The position numbers and the translations under genes were made by a program. Below the pieces are notes generated by a model, which worked only from the letters and a program-made list of their open reading frames with translations, made no database searches and was not told the DNA's origin. From the NCBI GenBank assembly GCA_021814545.1, contig JAKAID010000005.1, positions 1 to 32,067 of the forward strand: DNA of 32,067 bases. The letters run 5' to 3'. This document shows, piece by piece, positions 16,793 to 25,837 of the stretch. Origin of the DNA: a bacterium. GTDB lineage: Bacteria > Patescibacteriota > Minisyncoccia > UBA6257 > GWB1-50-10. Each line of letters begins with the position of its first letter. Positions within the stretch are counted from its first letter, which is position 1.

Positions 16793-17895
16793 TACGAAAA
16801 AATATGGACTACTTCGTACGCGATGGCAAGTGAAAAAATGAGGTAAAGCACAGGGGTCATGAACCGCAACGGATGCGCGTGGAATTTCTTTCTCCAAACA
16901 GCGACAACGTAGATGCCTTCAAGTGCGAGGAAGATACCGCCGACAAATCCGATAATCGTGAAAAAGTGGCTTGCGCCAAGCCAGTAGAGCGCGTGCGGCG
17001 CCGCGAGCACGATAAGCGCGCTCACCAGGGGTGAGGCGCGGAGGTCCCGTCGGAGTATCTCGCGCACATCAGAGCCTATCATGAAATACGATTTCCAAAG
17101 TGCCACAAGCCCCATCACGCCAAGGAGGAGATAGGCGCCATAGGGCAGCATGCCAAGGAGCGCGGTAACCGCATCCGATGAGGGTGCGGGGTTCAGTCGC
17201 AACACCCCCATCACGAACGCGTAGTAAATCGCGGCAGGAATGAGCGTGCCGAGAATTACCGCAAGAAAGAGCGGGAACGGGCGCCGCGCCGCTCTCCACT
17301 CCTCTACCACCTTAAATATCGCGGGCCGCCCGCTGAACGCAAAGAGGAGCGGCCCGAAGGGAAGCAACCCGACCGTCCAGGTGAACGCCTGCGGAGGCAA
17401 TACTGTAAGTGGATGCCCGCTTCCAAAATAAAAGACAGTCGAAACCACGCTTATAATACCGAGCACGCCCACAAGATCCGCGAACCCGAGCCACTTCAAA
17501 CTTACGAAAATGAACGCGGAGCTCACCGCCCAGAACGCGACCACGCCCAACGCGTGCGAGGAGCCGAACATAATGGAAAGAAATGAGGGAACAAGCGCAA
17601 GATATGCGGTAAGAACGAGTGTGAGTTCGGTAAGAATAGTAGCGGTAGCGAGGCGCCCCATCGCTCGCCCCAGATATTCCCCGGTAATATACGGCAACTC
17701 ATGTGCGCCGCTGCTCTCGCGCAAAATGTGCGCGAACATAAGATGCACCACGCAATATACGCCCGCAAAGAAAACAAGGTAGAGCGTACCGAGGCCCACC
17801 CCCAAGAGGCCGAACACGTATGGGAGTGAAAAAATGCCCGCGCCCATTATGGTGCCCGCGAGCATAGCAACCGCTAACAAAAAGTTTTGGTTCAT
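16792..17895 (-). CDS. Amino-acid permease-like transporter
   Basis: MNQNFLLAVAMLAGTIMGAGIFSLPYVFGLLGVGLGTLYLVFFAGV...; APC-like first helix with GAGIFSLP motif. Confidence 0.8.
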   Translation of the reverse strand: MNQNFLLAVAMLAGTIMGAGIFSLPYVFGLLGVGLGTLYLVFFAGVYCVVHLMFAHILRESSGAHELPYITGEYLGRAMGRLATATILTELTLVLTAYLALVPSFLSIMFGSSHALGVVAFWAVSSAFIFVSLKWLGFADLVGVLGIISVVSTVFYFGSGHPLTVLPPQAFTWTVGLLPFGPLLFAFSGRPAIFKVVEEWRAARRPFPLFLAVILGTLIPAAIYYAFVMGVLRLNPAPSSDAVTALLGMLPYGAYLLLGVMGLVALWKSYFMIGSDVREILRRDLRASPLVSALIVLAAPHALYWLGASHFFTIIGFVGGIFLALEGIYVVAVWRKKFHAHPLRFMTPVLYLIFSLAIAYEVVHIFS

Positions 17896-18233
17896 CGCGC
17901 CCCCTTCTCTTCGTACACGTGATCGCCCTCGCGCACCTTCTTTGCCACCTTCACTCCCACGCTCTTCCCCTTCTTCGCCGCCCTGATGGGCGCATGCTCA
18001 TACTGCATGGAAGCGATTTTCTGAACGAAGTCGGTCGTGGCGCCCGAGATACGGACGGTCGCACCCACGTTTATCGGCTTCTTGAACTTGATGATGGCGA
18101 CCTTAATGCCGCCGAAAAAATGAGTGACCGCGCCGATGGGCTTTGCTTTTTTTACTTTCACGACCACTTTCTTTGCGGCGGGCTTCTTCTTTGCGCTCAT
18201 CTTTTTCTTTTTTATCGCCTTTTTCTTTGCCAT
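17892..18233 (-). CDS. Stand-alone translation-factor domain-2-like beta-barrel protein with Lys/Ala-rich N-terminus
   Basis: IGAVTHFFGGIKVAIIKFKKPINVGATVRISGATTDFVQKIASMQYEHAPIRAAKKGKSVGVKVAKKVREGDHVY resembles EF-Tu/IF2 domain 2. Overlaps the permease start by 4 nt. Confidence 0.75.
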   Translation of the reverse strand: MAKKKAIKKKKMSAKKKPAAKKVVVKVKKAKPIGAVTHFFGGIKVAIIKFKKPINVGATVRISGATTDFVQKIASMQYEHAPIRAAKKGKSVGVKVAKKVREGDHVYEEKGAR

Positions 18234-18238
18234 GGGTA

Positions 18239-18874
18239 TTAGAATATGCGCGCGCCCGAATTGCTCTTCACCTCCTGGTCGTGGATGAGCGCGAGCACCT
18301 TGTCGACGAGTTCTGCGGGGTCGGTCGAGAATACCACATTCCCCATACCGCGGTGCGATTTCTCGAGAAGTTCGCGGATATAGTCTGCGGTGCCGCCGGT
18401 GCCTTCAAGTACGCCCATCGGCTTCTGGTCTTCGAACGCGATAGTGAATTCATTGAGCGTACCCACGCGGCCGCAGATGGTGATGACCGCATCCGAGGAA
18501 CGCGTGAGGAGGAGGTTCCTCCCCGCGTACTCGAACCCGGTGTAGATAATCATGTCGTGGTAGTCGGTCGGAAGCCGGTACGACTTCACGTGCGCAACCC
18601 TTGAGGCTGCCGGTGAAAGCCCAATGACCAGCCCGCCTGCCATTTTGGCGCCCTTCGCGGACCAGTAGGGAATGCCGGTCGTAGCCCCCGTCACGAGCAC
18701 GAGGTCGCGCTTCGCTATCTCCGCGCCTATCGCCTCCGCCTTCTCGAACGCATCCTTTGCGCAGTGGCCGGTCTCTGCGGCACCCGATACGCAAATCTTG
18801 TACTTCAGCTTATGGATGTGGGTCTCGAAATCCTTGTCGGTAACAATGCCATTGCCGTTCGTCTTTTTTCTCAT
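18239..18874 (-). CDS. LOG/SLOG-family nucleotide-binding protein
   Basis: CVSGAAETGHCAKDAFEKAEAIGAEIAKRDLVLVTGATTGIPYWSAKGAK...GRVGTLNEFTIAFEDQKPMGVL Rossmann-like pattern. Confidence 0.75.
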   Translation of the reverse strand: MRKKTNGNGIVTDKDFETHIHKLKYKICVSGAAETGHCAKDAFEKAEAIGAEIAKRDLVLVTGATTGIPYWSAKGAKMAGGLVIGLSPAASRVAHVKSYRLPTDYHDMIIYTGFEYAGRNLLLTRSSDAVITICGRVGTLNEFTIAFEDQKPMGVLEGTGGTADYIRELLEKSHRGMGNVVFSTDPAELVDKVLALIHDQEVKSNSGARIF

Positions 18875-18886
18875 AGGGTATCTCAA

Positions 18887-20239
18887 TTATAACACCACCG
18901 TACTGTTCGCCGCCGGAACCTCCGCCTCTATCGCGAGCGCGTCTATCATGCGCTGCGCGAGCGCGATCGAGCTCTCCCCCTCTCCCTGCACCACAAACAC
19001 GCGCTTCACGTGCTCGCGCATCGGCTCAAGCCATTGGAGAAGCTGGTTCTGGTCCGCGTGCGCGGAGTAACCGCTGATAGAGCGCACCTTGCACCGCACC
19101 GGCACCTCCTCGCCAAGTACGCGCACCGTTTTTGCGCCTTCCATTATCTTCCGCCCCAGGGAACCGTACGACTGGTACCCCACAAAAAGAATGGTACTCC
19201 GCGGGTCAGGAAGGTAGCGCTGCTCGTGGTGGAGAATGCGCCCGCCCTGCGACATACCTGAGCCGGCAATTACCACCTTCGGCGGTTCCACGTTGTTGAT
19301 GGCCTTCGACTGCTCAACGGTGAGCGACATGGTAAGTCCGGGGAAATTAAACATTCCCTTTTTCCTGAAGTTCACGATCGCCTCCTCGCTGAAATAGGTC
19401 GGGTCTTCCGAATACTTCTGGTAGACCGCGGTGAGTTTTATCGCGAGCGGACTGTCAACGTAGATGGGCGCGGGCGGTATCCTCCCCCCCTGGGTGAGTT
19501 CGTTCAATTCGAATAAAAGTTCCTGCGTGCGTTCGAGCGCGAAGGCGGGAATCATGAGCGTACCCCCCGCCTTCACCGTTTCTTCAATGGCGTCCTCAAG
19601 GAGCTCGGTCCGCTCCGGTATCCGCTCATGGAGGCGGTCACCGTAGGTCGATTCGATGAGCGCATAGTCGACGTCCGGTATCTGCTCGGTCGGGTGGATG
19701 AAGGGCGCGGGCGTGTTCCCAAGGTCGCCCGAGAACACGATGCGCTTCCCCTCAACCGTCACCACGATGGAAGATGAGCCGAGCACGTGGCCAGCGTCAT
19801 AGAGCTCAATGTCGAACGGGCCCACCATGACATGCTTGTGATACGGAAACCCCTCCCAGAGCTTCATCACGTGGTTTACATCGTTGATGTCGTAGAGCGG
19901 CTTCTTGTGGTGGTGCGCCGCCTCCTCGCGCATGGTGTGCTCCGCGTCCACCAGGAGCGCCTCGGCAAAATCGCGCGTGGGCTCAGTCGAAATGATGCGC
20001 CCCTCAAAGCCGTTCTTGTGGAGCTGGGGAATGCGCCCGATGTGGTCGATGTGCGCGTGCGTCACACAGACCGCCGTAATCGACTTTGGGTCGTATTCAA
20101 ATTCTTCATAATTCTTGAGCTCGCTGAAGCTCTCCCCCTGGAACAAACCGCAATCGATGAGTATCTTCGTACCATTCGATTCGAGCATATAATTCGAACC
20201 CGTAACCGACCCCGCACCTCCGTAGAACGTAAGCTTCAT
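18887..20239 (-). CDS. MBL-fold/beta-CASP metallo-hydrolase (RNA-specificity-domain type)
   Basis: MKLTFYGGAGSVTGSNYMLE, THAHIDHIGRIPQL, FSGDLGNTPAPF, GSGMSQGGRILHH, SGYSAHADQ. Confidence 0.9.
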   Translation of the reverse strand: MKLTFYGGAGSVTGSNYMLESNGTKILIDCGLFQGESFSELKNYEEFEYDPKSITAVCVTHAHIDHIGRIPQLHKNGFEGRIISTEPTRDFAEALLVDAEHTMREEAAHHHKKPLYDINDVNHVMKLWEGFPYHKHVMVGPFDIELYDAGHVLGSSSIVVTVEGKRIVFSGDLGNTPAPFIHPTEQIPDVDYALIESTYGDRLHERIPERTELLEDAIEETVKAGGTLMIPAFALERTQELLFELNELTQGGRIPPAPIYVDSPLAIKLTAVYQKYSEDPTYFSEEAIVNFRKKGMFNFPGLTMSLTVEQSKAINNVEPPKVVIAGSGMSQGGRILHHEQRYLPDPRSTILFVGYQSYGSLGRKIMEGAKTVRVLGEEVPVRCKVRSISGYSAHADQNQLLQWLEPMREHVKRVFVVQGEGESSIALAQRMIDALAIEAEVPAANSTVVL

Positions 20240-20270
20240 ATACATTCAGTATACCTCGCTTTCGCGTATC

Positions 20271-20293
20271 AAAAAACGCCCTACTTGGGGCGC
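20271..20293 (-). terminator. Intrinsic terminator overlapping the stop codon of the Mur ligase gene
   Basis: Minus strand CGCCC-CAAGTA-GGGCG-TTTTTT; the stop TAG is partly in the loop. Confidence 0.75.
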
Positions 20294-21549
20294 TTTTCTT
20301 TGAGTATCGATTCGGCGACCTCCCGCTCGTTCCACGGAATGCGTTTCCCGTACGCCACGTGTATCGAGGTCTCGCTGCCCTTCCCTGTCATCACGACCAC
20401 ATCGCCTTTCTCTGCGAGCGAAATGGCCTTCCGTATCGCTTCCTTACGGTCCGCTATCTCATGTATCTTCGCCGCGGAGAGTCCGCCCTCCACTACGCCC
20501 GCCTTGATGGCCGCCATGATGCTCTGGGGGTTCTCGTCGTACGAATCCTCATCGGTCAGCACCACTTCGGCGCAATATTCGGCCGCCACGCGCCCCATCT
20601 CTGGCCGCTTCCATTTGTCCCTTCCCCCGCCCGCGGACCCTAACACGCAGATGAGCCGCCCCGCTTCAGGCCCCATGCAAAAATCGTTACGAAGCGTTGC
20701 GTAGACCTTGCGAAGCGAATCGGGTGTGTGGGCATAGTCCACCACTACCGCAAAAGGCTTCCGCTGCACGAGCTCGAACCTCCCCGGTACGCCCTTGAAG
20801 TTCAGGAGTCCTTTTTCGATATGTTTCCACTCAACGCCGCGGGCTTCCGCAAGGCACGCCGCCGCCGCCTCATCTTCCAAGTTGAACTCGGCCAAAAGCC
20901 ACTCGCCTAATGTGTTCCGTGCCTTCTCGGTGCGAAGGTCGAAGTGACCGCCGAGCGTCTCGCGCAAGAACCGCTTCCCGCCAAAGCGCCGTATCGCATT
21001 TCCATAGTTGTGCCGCACCGCCTCCTCAAAGAGCGGCGAGGACGCATCTTCTTCGTTCACCAAAAATATCCGGTTTTTTTTGGGCGACGCCGCCACATAC
21101 CGGAAAAATGCGAGCTTCGCCTCGCGGTACGCCTCGAACGAGCCATGCGACTCGATGTGCTCGGGCGCGAGGTTCAAGAACACCGCCGCATTCCAATCAA
21201 TATATTGGTGCCGGTGCTGGAGCACGCCCTGTGAGGTCACCTCGATGAATGCGTACGTACACCCCGCGTTCGCCGCATCGAACAGGAACTTCTGGATAGC
21301 GAACCGCCCGGGCATGGTGTTCCCCGTCGTGTTCCGCTCGCGCTTTGCGCCGAGCTTCCGCGTCACCGAGCTCATCACCGCCGTCTTCTCCCCCGCCGCC
21401 TCAAAGAGCGCGCTCATAAGCTCGACGGTTGTTGATTTGCCCTTCGTGCCCGTTACGCCCACCACGTAGAGCCGCCGGCTCGGGAAGCCAAACACGATAT
21501 TGCCGACGAATGCGAAAAGCCAATGGTAGAATGATTTCAATTTTTCCAT
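20281..21549 (-). CDS. MurE-like Mur ligase lacking the usual N-terminal domain
   Basis: VGVTGTKGKSTTVELMSALFEAAG, VVDYAHTPDSLRKVY, GSAGGGRDKWKRPEMG. Starts almost directly at the ATP-binding domain. Confidence 0.88.
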   Translation of the reverse strand: MEKLKSFYHWLFAFVGNIVFGFPSRRLYVVGVTGTKGKSTTVELMSALFEAAGEKTAVMSSVTRKLGAKRERNTTGNTMPGRFAIQKFLFDAANAGCTYAFIEVTSQGVLQHRHQYIDWNAAVFLNLAPEHIESHGSFEAYREAKLAFFRYVAASPKKNRIFLVNEEDASSPLFEEAVRHNYGNAIRRFGGKRFLRETLGGHFDLRTEKARNTLGEWLLAEFNLEDEAAAACLAEARGVEWKHIEKGLLNFKGVPGRFELVQRKPFAVVVDYAHTPDSLRKVYATLRNDFCMGPEAGRLICVLGSAGGGRDKWKRPEMGRVAAEYCAEVVLTDEDSYDENPQSIMAAIKAGVVEGGLSAAKIHEIADRKEAIRKAISLAEKGDVVVMTGKGSETSIHVAYGKRIPWNEREVAESILKEKRPK

Positions 21550-21561
21550 ATTATTTCGCAA

Positions 21562-22137
21562 TTATTTCGCATGCCCCAATTTGCGGAGCGCGCTGCGCAG
21601 CCGCTCTTCTATCGGCTCCTCGCCTTTCATGTCAGAAAGGACCCTCCTTATATCATGGCGCGCATAGCCGAGGCCCGCGAGCACCTCCTCCACCTCTTGG
21701 TTCAGCGCCATGCCCTTCGTCTCGTGCCCCGCGGGAAGCTTCACCTTATTCTGAAGTTCTAAAATAATGCGCTCGGCGGTCTTCTTGCCGATGCCCGATG
21801 CATGGGTCAGCACATCGGCGCGCTTTTCCAAAATCGCCGCCATAATGTTCGGTACCCTATCGATATCGAGCACGCCAAGTGCGGTCTTGGGGCCCACGCC
21901 GCCCACAGAGTTCAGCATTTCGAACATCTTCAATTCCTCCTCGCCGTGGAAGCCGTAGAGCTCAATGCGCTCCTCGCGCACGTATAAGAAGCAGTACAGC
22001 TTCGTCTCCTGCCCTTCGGGCGGAAGCGATGAAAGGGTGCGCGTATTCGTGTGCACCAAAAACCCAAGCCCATTCCACTCGATTACGAGCGAATCATCAA
22101 ATTTTTCGGTCACCCTCCCCCGTATCGTGTGGAGCAT
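21562..22137 (-). CDS. ruvA: Holliday junction branch migration protein RuvA
   Basis: MLHTIRGRVTEKFDDSLVIEWNGLGFLVH...LNSVGGVGPKTALGVL...ASGIGKKTAERIILEL. Confidence 0.93.
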   Translation of the reverse strand: MLHTIRGRVTEKFDDSLVIEWNGLGFLVHTNTRTLSSLPPEGQETKLYCFLYVREERIELYGFHGEEELKMFEMLNSVGGVGPKTALGVLDIDRVPNIMAAILEKRADVLTHASGIGKKTAERIILELQNKVKLPAGHETKGMALNQEVEEVLAGLGYARHDIRRVLSDMKGEEPIEERLRSALRKLGHAK

Positions 22138-22190
22138 ACGTCTATATCATAACGCACAACGCACAACTCACAACTACGAATTCGATTAGA

Positions 22191-22277
22191 AAGCGAGGCC
22201 CGATGCTCTTGGCGAGAGGGTAAGACTTGGGCGTCGCCCCGGAGACACCCTCGAGCTCAAGAGTGTCGGGCGAGCTT
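22191..22277 (+). other. Candidate rod-like structured RNA or inverted-repeat element upstream of rpsT
   Basis: GCCCGATGCTCTTGG (22198-22212) pairs with TCAAGAGTGTCGGGC (22257-22271) with three + strand G-U pairs. Inner GAGGGT/ACCCTC and GGGC/GCCC; outer AAGC/GCTT. Confidence 0.45.
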
Positions 22278-22290
22278 CCCCGCATCCTTA

Positions 22291-22319
22291 TTGACTTATT
22301 CCCCCACATAGGGCATAAA
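22291..22319 (+). promoter_or_regulatory. Promoter of rpsT
   Basis: TTGACT-N17-CATAAA immediately upstream of rpsT. Confidence 0.5.
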
Positions 22320-22328
22320 TAAGGAACA

Positions 22329-22586
22329 ATGCCGAAAACGAAATCAGCCAAAAAAGCACTCCGCCAGACCGCACGCCGCCGCGAGGTAAACCTCGGCCGC
22401 GAGAAAAAGCTCAAGGCGACCATAAAGCAGTTCAAGAAATTGCTCACGGGCGCCGACAAGAAGGAGGCGCAGGTGTTCTTGAAGGAGGTCTTCTCGACCG
22501 TCGACAAGATGGCGAAGGTTGGCTTCATCAAGAAGGGCCACGCGAACCGCATAAAGTCCCGCCTCTCAAAGAAGCTCGCGAAGTAA
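22329..22586 (+). CDS. rpsT: 30S ribosomal protein bS20
   Basis: MPKTKSAKKALRQTARRREVNLGREKKLKATIKQFKKLL...GFIKKGHANRIKSRLSKKLAK. Confidence 0.93.
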   Translation: MPKTKSAKKALRQTARRREVNLGREKKLKATIKQFKKLLTGADKKEAQVFLKEVFSTVDKMAKVGFIKKGHANRIKSRLSKKLAK

Positions 22587-22589
22587 CAA

Positions 22590-22617
22590 GAAAAACCGCC
22601 GAAAGGCGGTCTTTTTA
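22590..22617. terminator. Bidirectional terminator between convergent rpsT and holA
   Basis: AAAAACCGCC-GAAA-GGCGGTCTTTTT. Confidence 0.85.
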
Positions 22618-22622
22618 TTGCG

Positions 22623-23441
22623 CTACGCAAGCACGAAGTCGAGAAGCGCCTCCTCGTACTCCGCGTTGCCGCTCTTAATCGCCACATCAAGGTCCGCCAA
22701 CCGCACCGCGTCCTCACCGCTCGCCACATACGCGACGAGGTTAAAGAGCTTCGCGGGCTCCTCACCCTGGCCCAAAAGCCACTCAAGTATCATGATTTTT
22801 TTCTTCGTGTCGCCCCTCGCGAGCAGTTTGCGCGCCGCACTGAAGGCGTCAGTCCGCGCCGTCCACTGCATCGTCTCCCGCAGCTGCTCCTCAGTAACCG
22901 CCCCCTTAAACCCGCTGAGCGAAAGTTTCTCCAACTCCCGCACCCCGCGCCACACGGCTTCCGCATCGCTCCCGATAAATTTCAAAAAGTATTCCCATGC
23001 GCCCGCCTCGAGCGCGACGCCAGTTTCCTTCGCCTGTTCTTTCAAAAACGTTTCAAGCACCTTGCCGCTCAACGCCTCGAATGCAAACGCTTTTGCGGGC
23101 TTCTCAAGGAGAAAACCGAATGCCTTCCGCGGCTTCTCCCACGAGTCGGAGATGATAATGTGCGCGTGCACATCTTCGAGATGCGCCTTGAGGCACTTCA
23201 CCCACTCCTTTTCTCCCTTCTCCTCCACCTCCCCGCTCTCACGCACCAGCATGATTTTGTCCCCCGAAAACATCGACGGTTGATTTAAAAACTCGCGCGC
23301 CGCGCGCCACCCATCCGGCGTCTCTGAAAAATCGACGGTAAAAAAATCCGCGGCGGGCGTTTTGTTGCGCGCTTCCGCCAAAAGTTCTTTTGTGTATGCT
23401 CCCCTTCTGTAAGAATCCGGTCCGTAGCAGTAGCGTATCAC
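22623..23441 (-). CDS. holA: DNA polymerase III delta subunit-like protein, GTG start
   Basis: MIRYCYGPDSYRRGAYTKELL...EWLLGQGEEPAKLFNLVAYVASG; tail-to-tail with rpsT. Confidence 0.82.
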   Translation of the reverse strand: MIRYCYGPDSYRRGAYTKELLAEARNKTPAADFFTVDFSETPDGWRAAREFLNQPSMFSGDKIMLVRESGEVEEKGEKEWVKCLKAHLEDVHAHIIISDSWEKPRKAFGFLLEKPAKAFAFEALSGKVLETFLKEQAKETGVALEAGAWEYFLKFIGSDAEAVWRGVRELEKLSLSGFKGAVTEEQLRETMQWTARTDAFSAARKLLARGDTKKKIMILEWLLGQGEEPAKLFNLVAYVASGEDAVRLADLDVAIKSGNAEYEEALLDFVLA

Positions 23442-23470
23442 GTAAAAATTATACCTTTGCTCGTGGGGAA

Positions 23471-23507
23471 ATAAAAACCGCGCATCTCGATATTTTGAGA
23501 TGCGCGG
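23471..23507 (-). terminator. Intrinsic terminator of the small lipoprotein gene
   Basis: Minus strand CCGCGCATCTC-AAAATATC-GAGATGCGCGG-TTTTTAT. Confidence 0.85.
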
Positions 23508-23543
23508 GAGCAGGAGACGGCCGGCAGGTGGCGGGGGGGGTTC

Positions 23544-23990
23544 CTACCGACCGCTCTGCTCGAGCTCGCTGCGGGAGACCTCCCAGACTTCCTGGGAACC
23601 GGAGTTCCCGGAAGAGTCGTTCGCGTAGAACACTCGTGAGCGAGTGCCAACCGTGGCACCCCTCATGTTCACGCCCCGGACCTGCAGCGTCATGCGCTGG
23701 TCCGAGAAGAGACCGGAAAACCGCACCATCGCGGCCGTGCCAGGCTCGAGGTTCGCGACCACCTGGCCGCACGAAGGCGTCCACTGGTCGAACTTCTTCA
23801 CCTCGCAGTGCGCGAGGATGCTCGTCATGGGGCACGCCACGATGACGGCGTTGCGCTGCGCCCCCGGCAGGTTCGTCTGCACGCGGGTCGAGTCCCGCAG
23901 CTCCTGGAGGAGGTCGAATCTGACCGCTCCACCGAAGCTGCAGCCCTGCATCACCGCCATCGCGGCGGCTGCCAACATGAGTCTCTTCAT
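23544..23990 (-). CDS. Small predicted lipoprotein of unknown function
   Basis: Signal peptide plus lipobox-like MKRLMLAAAAMAVMQGC. Strong SD (AGAGGAG) upstream of ATG; own promoter and terminator. Confidence 0.72.
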   Translation of the reverse strand: MKRLMLAAAAMAVMQGCSFGGAVRFDLLQELRDSTRVQTNLPGAQRNAVIVACPMTSILAHCEVKKFDQWTPSCGQVVANLEPGTAAMVRFSGLFSDQRMTLQVRGVNMRGATVGTRSRVFYANDSSGNSGSQEVWEVSRSELEQSGR

Positions 23991-24028
23991 GGTGTTCTCC
24001 TCTGCGGAAAGGGTAAGGATCTAAAGCC

Positions 24029-24057
24029 ATTAAAGCACAAAGTACATCAAATGTCAA
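24029..24057 (-). promoter_or_regulatory. Sigma70-like promoter of the lipoprotein gene
   Basis: Minus strand TTGACA-N17-TTTAAT. Confidence 0.78.
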
Positions 24058-24110
24058 ATATTCATTAGTTTTGATTGAGAGAAGCGAGAAACCGCGATAT
24101 ACTATTTACA

Positions 24111-25784
24111 ATGCTTAGCAAAAAGGACCTTGATGAACAGCTGAAGAAGTCCCGGCGCCTTGCGGAAGAAAATGACGCGAAGCGGCGCGCGGAACAGCTT
24201 GGCCTCCCCTACCTCGACCTTATTTCGGTGCGGGTGCCAACAGAGATTAAAGCACTCACGCTCGTGAAAGAAGAGGATGCGCGCAAGGCGCACCTTGCTC
24301 CCCTCCAGCTCATCCGCAAAAAGCTTCTCCTTGCGGTCTTTGACCCGCGCGAAAAAGAAGCGGCGGCCATCATCGAGGAACTGAAGAAAAAATTTGAACT
24401 TGAAATACGCATCGTCTCCCTCTCCGGCCTTGAACACGGGTGGACGTACTACCGCTTCGTAATGGAAGAAGCGAAAGAGATTACCGGCAAGGTTGATATC
24501 GACGAAACGCGCTTGAGCGAGCTCCTCCAAAAAATCAAAACGCTCGACGGCCTGAAAAAAGAATTCGAGGACTTCAAGAGCCCCCTCACCTCGCAACTCC
24601 TTGAGATCGTGCTCGGCGGTTCGATGGCGCTCAAAGCGTCCGACATCCACCTTGAGGCGCTCGAAGATGCGGGTGCCGTCCGCTACCGCATCGACGGCCT
24701 CCTCCACACCGCGTTCGACAAATTTTCACCGCACCACTACAAGTCTATCGTGATGCGCATAAAACTCCTCTCGAACCTGAAGCTCAACATTACCGACGAG
24801 CCGCAGGACGGCCGCTTCACCATCGGTTTAAAAGACCGCGATATCGAAATTCGTACCTCCATTATTCCCTCGGAATTTGGTGAGACGGTCGTAATGCGCT
24901 TGTTGGACCCGCTCGCTCTGAAGGTGAACCTCGAAGACCTCGGCTGGCGCAAGGACGACCTGGTGATAGTGAAGGCGGCTATCGACCGCCCGAACGGCCT
25001 TATCTTGAACACTGGCCCCACGGGTTCGGGTAAAACCACAACGCTCTACGCGTTTTTGAAAAATGTGACGACACCGGAACTGAAGGTCATCACGGTGGAA
25101 GACCCGGTAGAGTACCACTTGGAGGGCGTGTCGCAAACGCAGGTGAATGCGGACGCGGGCTACACGTTCGCGAGCGGTCTGCGCTCCATTTTGCGCCAGG
25201 ACCCGGACATTATTCTCATCGGCGAAATTCGCGACCAGGAAACAGCGGAGATTTCACTGAACGCCGCGCTCACGGGCCACCTGGTATTCTCGACGCTCCA
25301 CACGAATGATGCGGTGGGCGCCATCCCCCGCTTCATCGACCTCGGCGCAAAGCCGAACATCTTGGCGCCCGCACTCACGCTCGTCATCGCGCAGCGCCTC
25401 GTGCGCGTGCTCTGCAAACAGTGCAAAACGCCGGTCACACAAACGCCCGCGCAAGCGGAGGTGCTTAAAAAATTCGTCGCGGGCCTTTCCGCGCGCGTTG
25501 ATAAAACTCCGTATGAGAATATGACCGTCTTTGCATCAAAGGGGTGTGATGCGTGCGGAGGCTTAGGCTACCGCGGGCGCACCTCCATCTTCGAATTGTT
25601 CGAGGTAACAGACAAAATAAAGGAGGCGATATTCCGCAATCCGTCCGAAATGGAGTTGTTCACATTGGCAAAAGAGCAGGGAATGGTTACAATGCAAGAA
25701 GATGGCATGCTGAAAGTGATACAGGGTATCACGAGTGTGGATGAAGTAGAGAGAACGACAGGAATTGTACCTTGGCTTCATTAA
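24111..25784 (+). CDS. Type II/IV secretion/pilus assembly ATPase (PilB/GspE family)
   Basis: GPTGSGKTTTLYAFL, VEDPVEYHLEGVSQTQVN, LRSILRQDPDIILIGEIRDQETAEISLNAALTGHLVFSTLHTNDA, CxxC zinc motifs. Confidence 0.93.
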   Translation: MLSKKDLDEQLKKSRRLAEENDAKRRAEQLGLPYLDLISVRVPTEIKALTLVKEEDARKAHLAPLQLIRKKLLLAVFDPREKEAAAIIEELKKKFELEIRIVSLSGLEHGWTYYRFVMEEAKEITGKVDIDETRLSELLQKIKTLDGLKKEFEDFKSPLTSQLLEIVLGGSMALKASDIHLEALEDAGAVRYRIDGLLHTAFDKFSPHHYKSIVMRIKLLSNLKLNITDEPQDGRFTIGLKDRDIEIRTSIIPSEFGETVVMRLLDPLALKVNLEDLGWRKDDLVIVKAAIDRPNGLILNTGPTGSGKTTTLYAFLKNVTTPELKVITVEDPVEYHLEGVSQTQVNADAGYTFASGLRSILRQDPDIILIGEIRDQETAEISLNAALTGHLVFSTLHTNDAVGAIPRFIDLGAKPNILAPALTLVIAQRLVRVLCKQCKTPVTQTPAQAEVLKKFVAGLSARVDKTPYENMTVFASKGCDACGGLGYRGRTSIFELFEVTDKIKEAIFRNPSEMELFTLAKEQGMVTMQEDGMLKVIQGITSVDEVERTTGIVPWLH

Positions 25785-25837
25785 TAGGGCGGCTTCCGGA
25801 GAAATAAATGCCGTGCATTGTTTCGTCTTCGCTCGGA

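Noticed and set aside
19787-20704. 305-aa plus-strand ORF
   Set aside because: Antisense to the MBL and Mur ligase genes, which have clear conserved motifs.
21547-21571. Tandem repeat GCGAAATAAT x2 at the ruvA/Mur junction
   Set aside because: Only two short copies around a stop and start; too small to support a functional claim.
22142-22786. 214-aa minus-strand ORF spanning rpsT and the ruvA-rpsT intergenic region
   Set aside because: Antisense to rpsT and overlaps holA; its C-terminal part reads through the hairpin element, so it is more likely a structured element than a protein.
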